NCBI RefSeq assembly: GCF_017876395.1
Contig: NZ_JAGINX010000001.1
Coordinates: forward strand, 1,240,001 to 1,304,000
DNA: 64,000 nucleotides
From: Nesterenkonia lacusekhoensis
GTDB taxonomy: Bacteria > Actinomycetota > Actinomycetes > Actinomycetales > Micrococcaceae
Direction of reading: 5' to 3'
Position numbers and translations under genes: made by a program. Below the pieces are notes generated by a model. The model was given only the letters and a program-made list of their open reading frames with translations. It was not told the DNA's origin and made no database searches. Of the stretch, positions 1 through 8,016 are shown one piece after another (within the stretch, counting starts at the first letter, position 1; each line of letters begins with the position of its first letter).

Positions 1-64
1 CGTCTTCCATCTTCTGGTGTGTGGTCTTCCCACGTTCACCAATCTTCAGGCGCGGTCGTGGCAT
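1..64 (-). CDS. Possible tyrosine recombinase/integrase, N-terminus only
   Basis: An ATG on the minus strand is preceded by a good Shine-Dalgarno (AGGGGG, 7 bases upstream) and opens a frame that runs off the left edge. The 21 visible residues begin MPRPRLKIGERGKTT. Proteins that start 'MxRPxLxIGxxGxI' are common among actinobacterial phage-type integrases, whose N-terminal AMBER/SAM-like region begins this way. That resemblance is the only basis for the name. No catalytic residue is visible. It could equally be an unrelated small protein. Confidence 0.35.
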   Translation of the reverse strand, partial: MPRPRLKIGERGKTTHQKMED

Positions 65-234
65 GTCGATACCCCCTGTGCTGCGAGTCGTCGGAACACG
101 TGCATAGTGTCCGGCACTCGTGCAAAAGGCTGACGAAAAACGGTCGTAAAACGGTCGCGAGGTTCTCAGCAGTCCTGTCGGTGCCGCTCTCTAGACCACT
201 CCGAGAGGCCGGACCAGCAACCACCATCAACCGC

Positions 235-1218
235 CTAGATCCGCATAAACTCGGCGATCAGAGGCAGCGTGATCAGGCTCAGTCCGGTGCTTGTCACCAA
301 GATCGCCGCAGCCAATCTGCCGTCGCCGTCATACTCCTCACTGAACAGGAAGACCGTGGTGGAGGAAGGTGTGGCGGCCAGGATGATCAGGGTGCCAGCC
401 CAGACCGGGCCCAGCTGATCGTAGAAGACCAGCACGGCAGCCCAGGTCAGCAGCGGAAGGATCAGCAGCTTCACGGCGGTTCCCACGGCGATCGGAGCGA
501 TGGGCACTCCCCCACTGCGGATCCCCTCGATGGCCGGATGCAGCGCCAGACCCACGCAGAACAGGGCCAGCGGCACCGCAGTGTCTCCCAACATCTCCGC
601 CGGCTCGTCGACGAGGGAAGGCATGCGCCGGTCTGTCAGCACCAGGATCAGTGCCAGCAGCATCGCGGAGAAGACCGGATTGAACAGGATGGCGCGGCGC
701 ATCACCGGCCAGAGCTGCCGCCGGGCCACGCTGCGGAAGCCGCGCGGCTGCTCGGCGGAGCAGTTCCGGGTGTTCGCCGCAGTGCGCACCAGCGGATAGC
801 CGTTCATATAGAAGGCGTTGTGGATCATATGGATCACCCCGGCGGCCAGACCAGCTTCCGGGCCGATCACGCTGATCGAGATCGGGATGCCGAAATAGCC
901 CACATTGCCGAAGGTTCCGGCCAACGACGCCGGCGCCGCACCACGCCGGGCCTGCTCACCCAACACCCGGCACAGGTAGTACAGCCCCACCGACAGCGCC
1001 GGAGTGATCAGCAGCGGTATCACCAGGGCAGCCAGCGGAAAGCCCTCCAGCGGCGGCGCGGTAACCATCGCCGTATAGATGAAGGCCGGCAGCGCGAAAT
1101 AGAACAGGAAGGCGTTCAGATGTGAGGTCGCCTGGCGGAACCGACTGATGAAGCCGGCGGCGAAGCCCGCCACGATCACCACGAACATGGGGGCGATGGT
1201 GCTCAGCATGGTCACCAT
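235..1218 (-). CDS. AEC-family transporter (auxin efflux carrier-like permease)
   Basis: This is a 327-residue integral membrane protein with about ten hydrophobic segments. The N-terminus (residues 1-60: APMFVVIVAGFAAGF, then a Phe-Tyr-Ala-rich helix) is typical of the auxin efflux carrier/malonate transporter family (PF03547). The second half carries the family's Gly/Pro-rich helix near residue 120 and the late 'ATPSSTTVFLFSEEYDGD' segment. Members export organic acids or auxin-like anions across the cytoplasmic membrane; the substrate here cannot be read from sequence. It is the last gene of a minus-strand operon and overlaps the preceding glycosyltransferase by 7 bases. A GAGGAG lies about 12 bases before the ATG. 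Whether it serves the glycolipid pathway or is only co-transcribed is unknown. Confidence 0.85.
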   Translation of the reverse strand: MVTMLSTIAPMFVVIVAGFAAGFISRFRQATSHLNAFLFYFALPAFIYTAMVTAPPLEGFPLAALVIPLLITPALSVGLYYLCRVLGEQARRGAAPASLAGTFGNVGYFGIPISISVIGPEAGLAAGVIHMIHNAFYMNGYPLVRTAANTRNCSAEQPRGFRSVARRQLWPVMRRAILFNPVFSAMLLALILVLTDRRMPSLVDEPAEMLGDTAVPLALFCVGLALHPAIEGIRSGGVPIAPIAVGTAVKLLILPLLTWAAVLVFYDQLGPVWAGTLIILAATPSSTTVFLFSEEYDGDGRLAAAILVTSTGLSLITLPLIAEFMRI

Positions 1219-2591
1219 GTCAGGTGTCTGCTCCTCTCTGGGCCGTGCTGCGCCTGATCGGCGGCTCCCAGCCCGGGCAGAGTGAATCGGTCTGTGCGTC
1301 CGGCCAACACGCCGGCGAGCGGATCGGGGCCTACGGCGTCGAGCTCAGGGTGAAGGATCTCTCGGACCACCTGGACCATCAGCCAGATCAGCACAGCCAT
1401 ATGGGCGATGACACCTGTGCCGTAGAGGACTTCGAAGAGCAGGTGGCCGCTGCCGAAGAACTGCTCACCTGCGCCCGCAAGCTCCTCCGCGTTGATCTTG
1501 GCGCTGATCAGCCACACCGAGGCCCAATGGAAGACCTCCACCGCCTGCCAGACGAGGAATCCGCGGACCTTGGGGCGTGCCAACACCACCAGGGGGATCA
1601 GCCACATCACGAACTGCGGAGAGTAGACCTTCCCCAGCAGCAGGAAGCTGGCCACGATCAGGAAGCACAGCTGCGCCATCCGCGGACGCTGAGGGGCGGC
1701 CCACCCCAGGTATGCGATGGCCAGGCAGCACAGCAGGAAGATCCCGTTGGACAGCAGCGAGAAGGTCTGCCCGTCCCAGCCGGTCCAGACGAAGGCCAGC
1801 CACATGGAGGAGAAGCTGACCTCGCGTTCGGAGGAGAAGGTGTAGAACAGCGACCATTGCTCGAAGGACATCAGCATGAACGGCACATTCACCGCCAACC
1901 AGGTGACCGCTCCGGCGGCGGCCACCGTGACGAAGGAGCGGATCCGACCGGCACGGATGCAGAGCACCAGGACCGCGCCCAGGAAGAACAGCGGATAGAG
2001 CTTCATCGCCGCGCCGAGCCCCAGCAGCACGCCGGCCCAGGCCGGACGGGACCGTCCCCAGAGCAGCAGGCCCAGTCCACCCAGGAAGACGGCCCACATG
2101 TCCCAGTTCACCGAGAGGGTGAGGATGATCCCGGGGGCCAGAGCCACCAGCAGGGCGTCCGAGCGTCGCCGCCCTGCAGAGGCTGCCGTCACCAGGACCA
2201 CGCCGACCCAGCACAGGATGACCAGGGCATGGTTCAGGTCGTAGAAGACCAGGATTCGATCATCCGCGGCCAGGTCCTGGGGCACCAGCGCAGCCAGAGC
2301 GCCGGCGACCAGCGCGATGAGTACGGGATACTCCATCATCTGCCCTTCAGCGGGCTCCGTGAAGAAGGGCATGGCGCCTTCGGCCAGGCCCCGCTGGGTG
2401 AAGAGCAGAGAGAAGTCGGAATAGCACATGTAGAGGTGCTGCTCGGGATCGCTCCAGCCGTTGATCCGGCACCACTGCATGGCCAGCACCGAGAGCGCGG
2501 CACCCAGCACAGTCGCGGCCAGCAGGATCCAGGTCAGCCGGCGCGACGAGACGCCGCCCAGCCGCTGGACGAAGACGGTGAGGGCGCTCAT
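1212..2591 (-). CDS. GT87-like polyprenol-dependent membrane glycosyltransferase
   Basis: A 459-residue protein with about twelve transmembrane helices. The first helix (about residues 19-40) is followed by an extracytoplasmic loop with acidic residues (SDFSLLF, near 57), the GT-C arrangement in which a loop-1 Asp is catalytic. The block 'NWDMWAVFLGGLGLLLW' followed by 'GLGAAMKLYPLFFLG' is characteristic of the DUF2029/GT87 family, which includes mannosyl- and arabinosyltransferases that use polyprenyl-phosphate sugars. Its ATG overlaps the stop of the upstream MptB-like gene (ATGA), so the two are translationally coupled. Likely role: elongation or branching of a lipomannan-like glycolipid at the outer face of the membrane. 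The donor and linkage are inferred. Confidence 0.75.
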   Translation of the reverse strand: MSALTVFVQRLGGVSSRRLTWILLAATVLGAALSVLAMQWCRINGWSDPEQHLYMCYSDFSLLFTQRGLAEGAMPFFTEPAEGQMMEYPVLIALVAGALAALVPQDLAADDRILVFYDLNHALVILCWVGVVLVTAASAGRRRSDALLVALAPGIILTLSVNWDMWAVFLGGLGLLLWGRSRPAWAGVLLGLGAAMKLYPLFFLGAVLVLCIRAGRIRSFVTVAAAGAVTWLAVNVPFMLMSFEQWSLFYTFSSEREVSFSSMWLAFVWTGWDGQTFSLLSNGIFLLCCLAIAYLGWAAPQRPRMAQLCFLIVASFLLLGKVYSPQFVMWLIPLVVLARPKVRGFLVWQAVEVFHWASVWLISAKINAEELAGAGEQFFGSGHLLFEVLYGTGVIAHMAVLIWLMVQVVREILHPELDAVGPDPLAGVLAGRTDRFTLPGLGAADQAQHGPERSRHLTW

Positions 2592-4234
2592 CTGCGGCCT
2601 CTCAGCAGCGTCCAGCCTTCATCGGCGTTCCAACGGGCAGAGCGACGGCGCATACGGAACAGCTCCGAAGTGTGGGGGTCGAAGACGATGATATAGAGCA
2701 GATAGGCCACAGCCACCGCCATCGCGATGGACTGGACCACCAGAGTGTCGATCCACTGGGCCACGGAGAGCTGTCCGACCATGGAGAGCAGCACCAGCAC
2801 GGTGATCAGCAGGATCACCCACATCAGCAGCCGCCCCCGATAGACGTGCACCACTGCGAAGAGCGGAAGCAGCCAGAGCAGATACCAGGGCTGCAGCACA
2901 GTGGAGCTGATCACCACCACGGCCAGCCCGTAGCCGGACCACAGCACCAGATTGTTCCGCGGCGAGTCTCCCAGCGGCAGCCGCAGCAGCATCACCGTCA
3001 GCACGACGGCGGCGGCCAACCGGGCCAGCAGATGGACCCCTCCGGCGATCAGATCAGGATCTGCCCCGATGATCCAGGCGAAGAACATACCGGCTCCGGT
3101 GCCCAGCAGACCCACCGGGGCGATGGGTTCGATGGCCGAACCGGCGGACAGAGCAGAGGGCAGCCAACCCAGCCCGATGCCCAGGGCGTAGCCGGCCAGG
3201 ATGAGGGCACCTCCGCCCAGCAGCCCGGCGATGCCCCATTCGCGCAGCCGCAGCAGGTAGTGCTTGGTGCTCTCCAGGCTGAGCAGCACGGCAAAGGGCA
3301 CGATGACCATGGCGATCGGTTTGATGGCCACGGCCGCGACCAGCAGCAGCAGAGCGACCAGGCGCTTCTTCTGCAGCGCGTACCAGCAGCCGGCCATCAT
3401 CAGCCCGATCATCAGGGAGTCGTTGTGGGCCGCCGGCAGGAAGACCAACAGGCTCAGCGGATTGAGCAGACAGATCCACAGCGCCCATGAAGGCTCGGAG
3501 CCGAAGGCCCGCGCCAATCGAGGGAGGAAGGCCAGCATCAGCAGCACTCCCACCACACTGAGCAGTCGGAACAGTGCGACGGCGACCTCGGGGATCCCTT
3601 CGGAGAGATACCAGAAGGACTGGCTGATCATCAGAAAGAGGGGCCCATAGGGCGAGGGCGATTCCGCCCAGAGCCCGTCCGCCCCGGCCATGAACCAGCC
3701 CGGCAGCTCAGAGACCCCGGTCTCATAGGGGTTCTCCCCCAGGAAGAGCAGCCGCCCCTGGGCCAGATAGGAATAGACATCTCGGGAGAAAATCGGAATG
3801 GTCAGCAGCAGCGGCCCACCCCACATGGCGGCGGCCCGGTACATGACCCCGGTCGCCTCCGCCGACCACTGCCCCACGCGCTGAGCCAGGCGCAGCCAGG
3901 AACGCAGCAGGAGCAGGGCACCGAAGGTCAGCAGCACAGTGCAGGTGACCACGCCCGCCGTCGTCGAGCGCAGCGGCAGCAGCCACGGGTGAAGAGCCAG
4001 CAGCGAGGTCGGTGACATCGCCAGCCACCCCACGCCCCATGAGCCGACCATGATCATCAGGGCGGCGAGCATGCCCTGACGCAGGGTGTGGGAGACATCG
4101 GACTCCGCCCCGCCGAAGAGCCAGCGGGTGGCCCGGTGCCGTCCTAGAACGTTGCGGGTGCGCTCCACGCCCCGGGTGATCGGGTTCCGGGGCCGGGGGG
4201 CCTCAGGCTGTGGGATGTCGGACTCCTCGGTCAC
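2588..4234 (-). CDS. mptB: MptB-like alpha-1,6-mannopyranosyltransferase (paralogue 1)
   Basis: A 548-residue multi-pass membrane protein of the MptB/MptA (polyprenol-phosphomannose-dependent mannosyltransferase) family. After a hydrophilic N-terminus of about 45 residues there are 12 or more helices. The GT-C motif 'IFSRDVYSYLAQGRLL' lies near residue 150, followed by 'NPYETGV' and 'SPYGPLFL', the conserved loop of this family. MptB extends the alpha-1,6-mannan core of lipomannan from decaprenyl-phosphomannose. I chose the GTG at 4234 because AGGAGG lies 8 bases before it; the GTG nine bases upstream abuts that same sequence and leaves no spacer. It overlaps the upstream paralogue by about 30 bases and is coupled to the downstream GT87-like gene. 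Exact position in the pathway is inferred. Confidence 0.83.
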   Translation of the reverse strand: MTEESDIPQPEAPRPRNPITRGVERTRNVLGRHRATRWLFGGAESDVSHTLRQGMLAALMIMVGSWGVGWLAMSPTSLLALHPWLLPLRSTTAGVVTCTVLLTFGALLLLRSWLRLAQRVGQWSAEATGVMYRAAAMWGGPLLLTIPIFSRDVYSYLAQGRLLFLGENPYETGVSELPGWFMAGADGLWAESPSPYGPLFLMISQSFWYLSEGIPEVAVALFRLLSVVGVLLMLAFLPRLARAFGSEPSWALWICLLNPLSLLVFLPAAHNDSLMIGLMMAGCWYALQKKRLVALLLLVAAVAIKPIAMVIVPFAVLLSLESTKHYLLRLREWGIAGLLGGGALILAGYALGIGLGWLPSALSAGSAIEPIAPVGLLGTGAGMFFAWIIGADPDLIAGGVHLLARLAAAVVLTVMLLRLPLGDSPRNNLVLWSGYGLAVVVISSTVLQPWYLLWLLPLFAVVHVYRGRLLMWVILLITVLVLLSMVGQLSVAQWIDTLVVQSIAMAVAVAYLLYIIVFDPHTSELFRMRRRSARWNADEGWTLLRGRR

Positions 4235-5885
4235 GGATCTCACCTCCTGGGAGGATCAGTCGGCGGCTGCTGCGCCGCACCAGCAGCACGGTCAGGGCCA
4301 TCACAGAGACTGCTGCCGAGACCAGCGCCATGGCAGTGCTCGGGGCGAGTGCGCCGAACTCCAGGAACTGCCAGATCTGAAGCTGATCGGCCGCCCCGAA
4401 GGCGAGGAAGAAGGCAGTGATCAGGACGATGCCGACGAAGCCGCGGCCTTCGCCTCCTCGCAGCACTGCGATGAGCGGCAGCAGCCAGAGCAGATACCAG
4501 GGCTGGATGACCGGCGAGAGCAGCACCAGAGCGGAGAAGGCCCAGGTCATCCGCAGGACGAGGGCCCGCAGCTGTGCGTCCGCACCGGTGTTGGAGGCTG
4601 CTGCCTCGGCAGAGCAGGACGCCGGTGCGGATGCGGAGGCCGGTGCGGCGGAACCCGCAGCACGCAGCGGCAGCATCATGAGCACCAGCACGATCACCAC
4701 GGAGAGCGCCCGGCCGACCACACGCAGCACATCCAGGGTCCATCCGTGATCCGCCCCAGCCAGGATGAGGGCCCCTGTCAGCAGAGCATCGGCCAGGCCG
4801 ACCGGAGACCAGAGCATGCTGCCGGTCCCGGTCCCGCTGAGCACCTCCAGCCAACCGAAGCCGTAGGCGTCACCGCCGGCCACGCTGATCAGTCCGACGC
4901 CGAGCATCACCGCGGCAGCGATCAGCAGAGTCCACGCCCAGTGGCGCAGTCGCCGCATCCAGCCCAGCGAGATCCCTTCACCGCGCAGTCCGGCCCAGGC
5001 CCACAGCAGCCCGATGAAGGGCAGCAGCACCATCGTGATCGGTTTGATGCCGATGGAGAGGGTCACCAGCAGCACAGCCAGCACACCCCGACCACGCTGA
5101 CGCTCCGCTGTGGCCGCCAGGTAGATCCCCGCCAGGGCGAAGCCGATCATCAGGGAATCGTTATGCACGCTGGAGATGAAGCTGATGATCAGCAGGGGGT
5201 TGGCAGCTGTCAGCCACTGGGCACGTGCCGGATCAGCGCCCAGCAGCCGGGCCAGCCTGGGCACATAGATCATCATCAGGACGAGACCGGCCGCACAGGC
5301 CAGGCGGAAGAGGAACACCGCCAGATCCGGCTGATCAGCGCTGACCCGCATCACGGCGGCCTCCAGCCACAGGAACAGCGGGCCGTAGGGCGTCGCGTCT
5401 TCGGCCCAGACGATGTCTGTGCCCAGCTGAAACCAGTTCTCCAGTGTGGAGACTCCGGTGGTGTAGGGATCTTCCCCCTGGAGCACCAGCCGGCCCTGGT
5501 TGAGGTAGGCGAAGACATCCCGGGAGAAGATCGGCAGCACGAACAGCTGCGGAATCATCCATGCCGCCGCAGTCCGGCTGATGCTGCGCAGCGGCTGTTC
5601 GCCGGTGTGCAGAACCTCGCGCAGGCGCAGCCAGGCGTGGAACATGAGCCAGCAGCCCAGTGTCAGGGCGACGGTGGAGACGACGACGCCGGTCGGCGTC
5701 GTGCGCAGCGGCAGGAGCAGGTCCCAGCGGCTGAGCGGAGAGATGCTGACCAACCAGCCGACGCCGTAGGAGCCGATGAGGATCAGCGCCGAGCCCAGAA
5801 GGCCCTCAGCCAGCGGGCTGAAGTGAGGAAGCCTGATCTGTGGAGCACGAAGCCCGGAACGCCCGGCGTCTGCCACAGATGTCAT
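4203..5885 (-). CDS. MptB-like alpha-1,6-mannopyranosyltransferase (paralogue 2)
   Basis: A 560-residue paralogue of the next gene and the first gene of the operon. It repeats the same signature: a first helix ending in GSYGVGWL, then 'IFSRDVFAYLNQGRLV', 'DPYTTGV' and 'TPYGPLFLWLE', then a C-terminal 'QPWYLLWLLP'. An Ala/Ser/Glu-rich cytoplasmic or periplasmic insert (about residues 430-450) is absent from paralogue 1. The frame stays open much further upstream, but that would run antiparallel through orn. The ATG at 5885 gives MTSVADAGRSG and an intergenic distance of 88 bases to orn. The leader contains TAGATT 10 bases before the start and has no strong Shine-Dalgarno. Tandem copies suggest division of labour in mannan synthesis, such as MptA against MptB. 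That assignment is not resolvable here. Confidence 0.8.
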   Translation of the reverse strand: MTSVADAGRSGLRAPQIRLPHFSPLAEGLLGSALILIGSYGVGWLVSISPLSRWDLLLPLRTTPTGVVVSTVALTLGCWLMFHAWLRLREVLHTGEQPLRSISRTAAAWMIPQLFVLPIFSRDVFAYLNQGRLVLQGEDPYTTGVSTLENWFQLGTDIVWAEDATPYGPLFLWLEAAVMRVSADQPDLAVFLFRLACAAGLVLMMIYVPRLARLLGADPARAQWLTAANPLLIISFISSVHNDSLMIGFALAGIYLAATAERQRGRGVLAVLLVTLSIGIKPITMVLLPFIGLLWAWAGLRGEGISLGWMRRLRHWAWTLLIAAAVMLGVGLISVAGGDAYGFGWLEVLSGTGTGSMLWSPVGLADALLTGALILAGADHGWTLDVLRVVGRALSVVIVLVLMMLPLRAAGSAAPASASAPASCSAEAAASNTGADAQLRALVLRMTWAFSALVLLSPVIQPWYLLWLLPLIAVLRGGEGRGFVGIVLITAFFLAFGAADQLQIWQFLEFGALAPSTAMALVSAAVSVMALTVLLVRRSSRRLILPGGEIRDRGVRHPTA

Positions 5886-5973
5886 CGACGATAATCTACC
5901 ACTGCGGATCTCACCGCTGAGCAGGCCGGGCGCCCCAGGACCGGGGCCAGGGCAGGGTTGTAGAGTGTCTGGC

Positions 5974-6549
5974 GTGAGTGCAGAAGCAGAGCAGAAGAGC
6001 ACAGGATCCTGGGAAGGCCGCATGGTCTGGATCGACTGCGAGATGACCGGCCTGGACCCGGACCAGGACGTGCTGATCGAGGTGGCCGCCCTGGTCACCG
6101 ACAGTGATCTGAACATCCTGGGCGAGGGTGTCCAAGCGGTGATCCGCCCGGAACCGGCCTCAGCCTTGGACCGGATGCAGAAGATCGTCCGAGAGATGCA
6201 CACCGACTCCGGGCTGCTGGAGGACCTGGATCAGGGAGTCTCGCTGCAGGAGGCGGAGAAGCGGGTGCTCGACTACGTGAAGAAGTGGGTCCCGGAAGCC
6301 AAGAAGGCCCCCCTGGCCGGCAACTCCGTCCACGCCGACAAGGCGTTCCTGCGGCTGGGCATGCCGGAGCTGATGAACCACCTGCACTACCGGATCATCG
6401 ATGTCTCCACCATCAAGGAACTCGCCGGACGCTGGTATCCCGAGGCGCGCACCTCCGCCCCGGAGAAGACCGGAAATCACCGGGCGCTGGGCGATATCCG
6501 CGATTCCATCGAGGAGCTCAAGCACTATCGACAGGCCGTCTTCCGCTGA
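5974..6549 (+). CDS. orn: Oligoribonuclease
   Basis: The product (about 191 residues) is a DEDDh 3'-5' exonuclease that degrades 2-5-nt RNAs and finishes mRNA decay; it also clears pGpG-type linear dinucleotides. The motifs are all present: 'WIDCEMTGL' (Asp and Glu of Exo I), 'AGNSVHADKAFL' (Exo II Asp) and 'NHRALGDIRDSI' (Exo III His and Asp). Two in-frame GTG codons are possible, at 5965 and 5974. I prefer 5974 because a TAGAGT -10-like hexamer (5961-5966) would place transcription start at that codon, giving a leaderless message. The gene immediately precedes tRNA-His, an order often seen in actinobacteria. Confidence 0.93.
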   Translation: MSAEAEQKSTGSWEGRMVWIDCEMTGLDPDQDVLIEVAALVTDSDLNILGEGVQAVIRPEPASALDRMQKIVREMHTDSGLLEDLDQGVSLQEAEKRVLDYVKKWVPEAKKAPLAGNSVHADKAFLRLGMPELMNHLHYRIIDVSTIKELAGRWYPEARTSAPEKTGNHRALGDIRDSIEELKHYRQAVFR

Positions 6550-6574
6550 TTTCGTTCTCAGCGCCGGATAGGTG

Positions 6575-6580
6575 TAGACT
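6575..6580 (+). promoter_or_regulatory. Probable -10 element of tRNA-His
   Basis: TAGACT lies 47 bases before the tRNA. The matching -35 region (about 6551-6556, TTCGTT) is weak. The spacing is normal for a tRNA promoter. The call rests on the hexamer alone. Confidence 0.4.
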
Positions 6581-6626
6581 AATCGGCGTTGCTTTTCGGC
6601 CGTTCAGCCGGAGAGCTCATGAATAT

Positions 6627-6700
6627 GGTGGGTGTAGCTCAGCTGGTAGAGCATCGCGTTGTGGTCGCGAGGGTCGCGGGTTCAAGCCCCGTCACTCACC
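6627..6700 (+). tRNA. tRNA-His (GTG anticodon)
   Basis: The cloverleaf reads clearly. The acceptor stem is GTGGGTG/CACTCAC with one G-U pair. The D-arm is GCTCAGCTGGTAGAGC. The anticodon stem is TCGCG/CGCGA around TTGTGGT, giving anticodon GTG. The T-arm includes GGTTCAAGCC. Position 73 is C and a G precedes position 1 (6627), the G-1:C73 pair that identifies tRNA-His to histidyl-tRNA synthetase. CCA is not encoded; the gene is followed by CCG. Confidence 0.96.
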
Positions 6701-6707
6701 CCGATAG

Positions 6708-6750
6708 AAGGGCCTCTGATCTGGAGTTTTCCAGGCAGGGGCCCTTTTTC
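6708..6750 (+). terminator. Rho-independent terminator after tRNA-His
   Basis: A two-part hairpin: AAGGGCCTCTG pairs with CAGGGGCCCTT and the inner CTGGA pairs with TCCAG. It is followed by TTTTTC. It begins 8 bases after the tRNA discriminator base. Confidence 0.85.
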
Positions 6751-6917
6751 TTGGCGTGAAACCCCCGTGATGACCCCGAGGGTGCGCCACGCAGAAGCTG
6801 GCCATGAGCGGACCGAGACCACCGCAGCCGGGAAACAGGACCGCAGCAAGAATCCTCACCGGAGTCGTGGGCGAGCACCTCAGCCGTCGGCCTCCTGGTC
6901 CCCTGCGCTGGGGCCAT

Positions 6918-6946
6918 TTGACGCCTCTGACTGCCAGCCATATTAT
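6918..6946 (+). promoter_or_regulatory. Strong sigma-70-type promoter of the DUF2975/HTH pair
   Basis: TTGACG (6918-6923), a 17-base spacer and TATTAT (6941-6946). This is the closest match to the housekeeping consensus in the window. Transcription should start near 6953, inside the adjacent palindromes. Confidence 0.75.
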
Positions 6947-6974
6947 CGTTATTCGATAACATCGATATTCGATA
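6943..6974. promoter_or_regulatory. Tandem palindromic operator overlapping the promoter
   Basis: Two copies of an ATCG-N5-CGAT palindrome sit side by side. One is TTATCG-N5-CGATAA (6943-6959) and the other ATCG-N5-CGAT (6961-6973), with centres about 16 bp apart. They cover the -10 box and the predicted start site, which suggests autorepression by the HTH protein encoded second in the operon. The regulator is inferred from position. Confidence 0.55.
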
Positions 6975-6985
6975 TGGGAGACGAG

Positions 6986-7579
6986 ATGCCCACCAAGAAC
7001 CGCATGGCCCAGGTATCCAACTTCACGGGCGGCATCTTCTGCGTCGGTGCGGCGTTCGCGGCACTCGAGTGGTTCAATCCCCTGTGGACCCTGATCAATG
7101 ACCAGCGCATGACCGTCACGGTGCAACCCACTGCCGCCGAGGCGCCGATCGACGATGCCGTCACGGTTCAAGACGCCTCATTGACCGCATTGGTCGATGC
7201 CGCGCAGATGAGTGCAGGGTGGGTCACGCTGTATGCGCTCAGCATCACTGTGCTGGCAGTTGGAATCGCAGCGCTGATCATCGGATATGCAAGCTTCATC
7301 CTGGCCGTCGGACGGGAGTCTGAAGCGGCCTCCAGGCGTTGGCACCTGACCATATCCGCCTGTGGTCTGCTGGCTGCCGTCGCCGTCACCGCCGGAAGCT
7401 GGGGGCTCTCCTGGGTGGAGAGGCATATCCTTCACCACCTCGATCTGCCCAGCACTGGTTATGAGGCCTCCGGACAGTCACCCTTCATTCTGTTGATCGC
7501 CGCCTCGGTACTGATCCTCATTGGGCTGCTGAGTTCTCGGACTCGGGACCTGGAAGAGGACACGACGGGGCTCGTATGA
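6986..7579 (+). CDS. DUF2975-family membrane protein
   Basis: A 197-residue protein with four predicted helices (about residues 15-35, 78-110, 118-145 and 165-185). The spacing, together with an adjacent small Cro/CI-type regulator, matches the DUF2975 (PF11188) family, whose function is unknown. I chose the ATG at 6986 because GGGAGA lies 4-9 bases before it; the ATG at 6974 would be within that Shine-Dalgarno region. Residues 40-75 form a polar, probably external loop rich in Thr, Val and Asp. The stop overlaps the HTH gene start (ATGA). The strong promoter and double palindrome upstream indicate tightly controlled expression. Confidence 0.72.
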   Translation: MPTKNRMAQVSNFTGGIFCVGAAFAALEWFNPLWTLINDQRMTVTVQPTAAEAPIDDAVTVQDASLTALVDAAQMSAGWVTLYALSITVLAVGIAALIIGYASFILAVGRESEAASRRWHLTISACGLLAAVAVTAGSWGLSWVERHILHHLDLPSTGYEASGQSPFILLIAASVLILIGLLSSRTRDLEEDTTGLV

Positions 7580-7806
7580 CTCCCACGCCAGAATCCAGCC
7601 ACCGCATCCGCTGCCACCTTGGGCAGCTTCTGGAGGCCAACGGCATGACGATGACCGAACTCTCCCAGCGGACGGGCATCACGATGGCCAACTTGTCGAT
7701 CCTGAAGAACAACAAAGCTAAGGCCGCACGCTTCTCCAGCCTCACCGCAATCTGCGACGCGTTGGGTTGCACCCCCGGCGAGCTGTTCACGATCGACCGG
7801 AGGTGA
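7576..7806 (+). CDS. Small Cro/CI-family (YozG-like) HTH transcriptional regulator
   Basis: A 76-residue protein that is almost entirely one HTH_26/Cro domain. It begins 'IRCHLGQLLEANGMTMTELSQRTGI', continues through the recognition helix region 'TMANLSILKNNKAKA', and ends 'LTAICDALGCTPGELF'. This is the standard pattern for the small XRE regulators found next to DUF2975 membrane proteins. It probably acts as a dimer on the two palindromes in front of the operon, repressing both genes. It is translationally coupled to the membrane protein by ATGA. The ligand or signal is unknown; the membrane partner may sense it. Confidence 0.88.
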   Translation: MTPTPESSHRIRCHLGQLLEANGMTMTELSQRTGITMANLSILKNNKAKAARFSSLTAICDALGCTPGELFTIDRR

Positions 7807-8016
7807 CTGACCTGGCGACTCCCCGGCTGTGATGAAGAGCCTCAGACCACCATGATCCGGCGGTCTGAGAGGGACTGTCACCGAAGGAGGAGGCAGAAAG
7901 GGCTGAAGAGATTGACCCCGTGACATTCGAGGAGAAGCTGCTCACCCCGACCCAGACCCGGAGGGCCTGGATGCGAACAGCACCAGTCTCAGCCGCGCCC
8001 TGGTGTCTCGCTGCGC

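Noticed and set aside
36-230. A 64-codon minus-strand frame near the left edge
   Set aside because: It has no ribosome site, no family resemblance and overlaps the leader of the better-supported start at position 64.
4086-5894. A 602-codon plus-strand frame rich in Gln, His and Asp opposite the mannosyltransferase
   Set aside because: The membrane glycosyltransferase on the other strand has recognisable family motifs; this frame has low-complexity shadow composition.
2588-6203. Extending the first mannosyltransferase gene to its most upstream start at 6203
   Set aside because: That would run antisense through more than 200 bases of orn; the internal ATG at 5885 matches the family start.
6627-6700. 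tRNA-His as an attachment site for the possible edge integrase
   Set aside because: No duplicated tRNA 3' end is seen elsewhere in the window and the integrase fragment is 6.6 kb away with core genes between.
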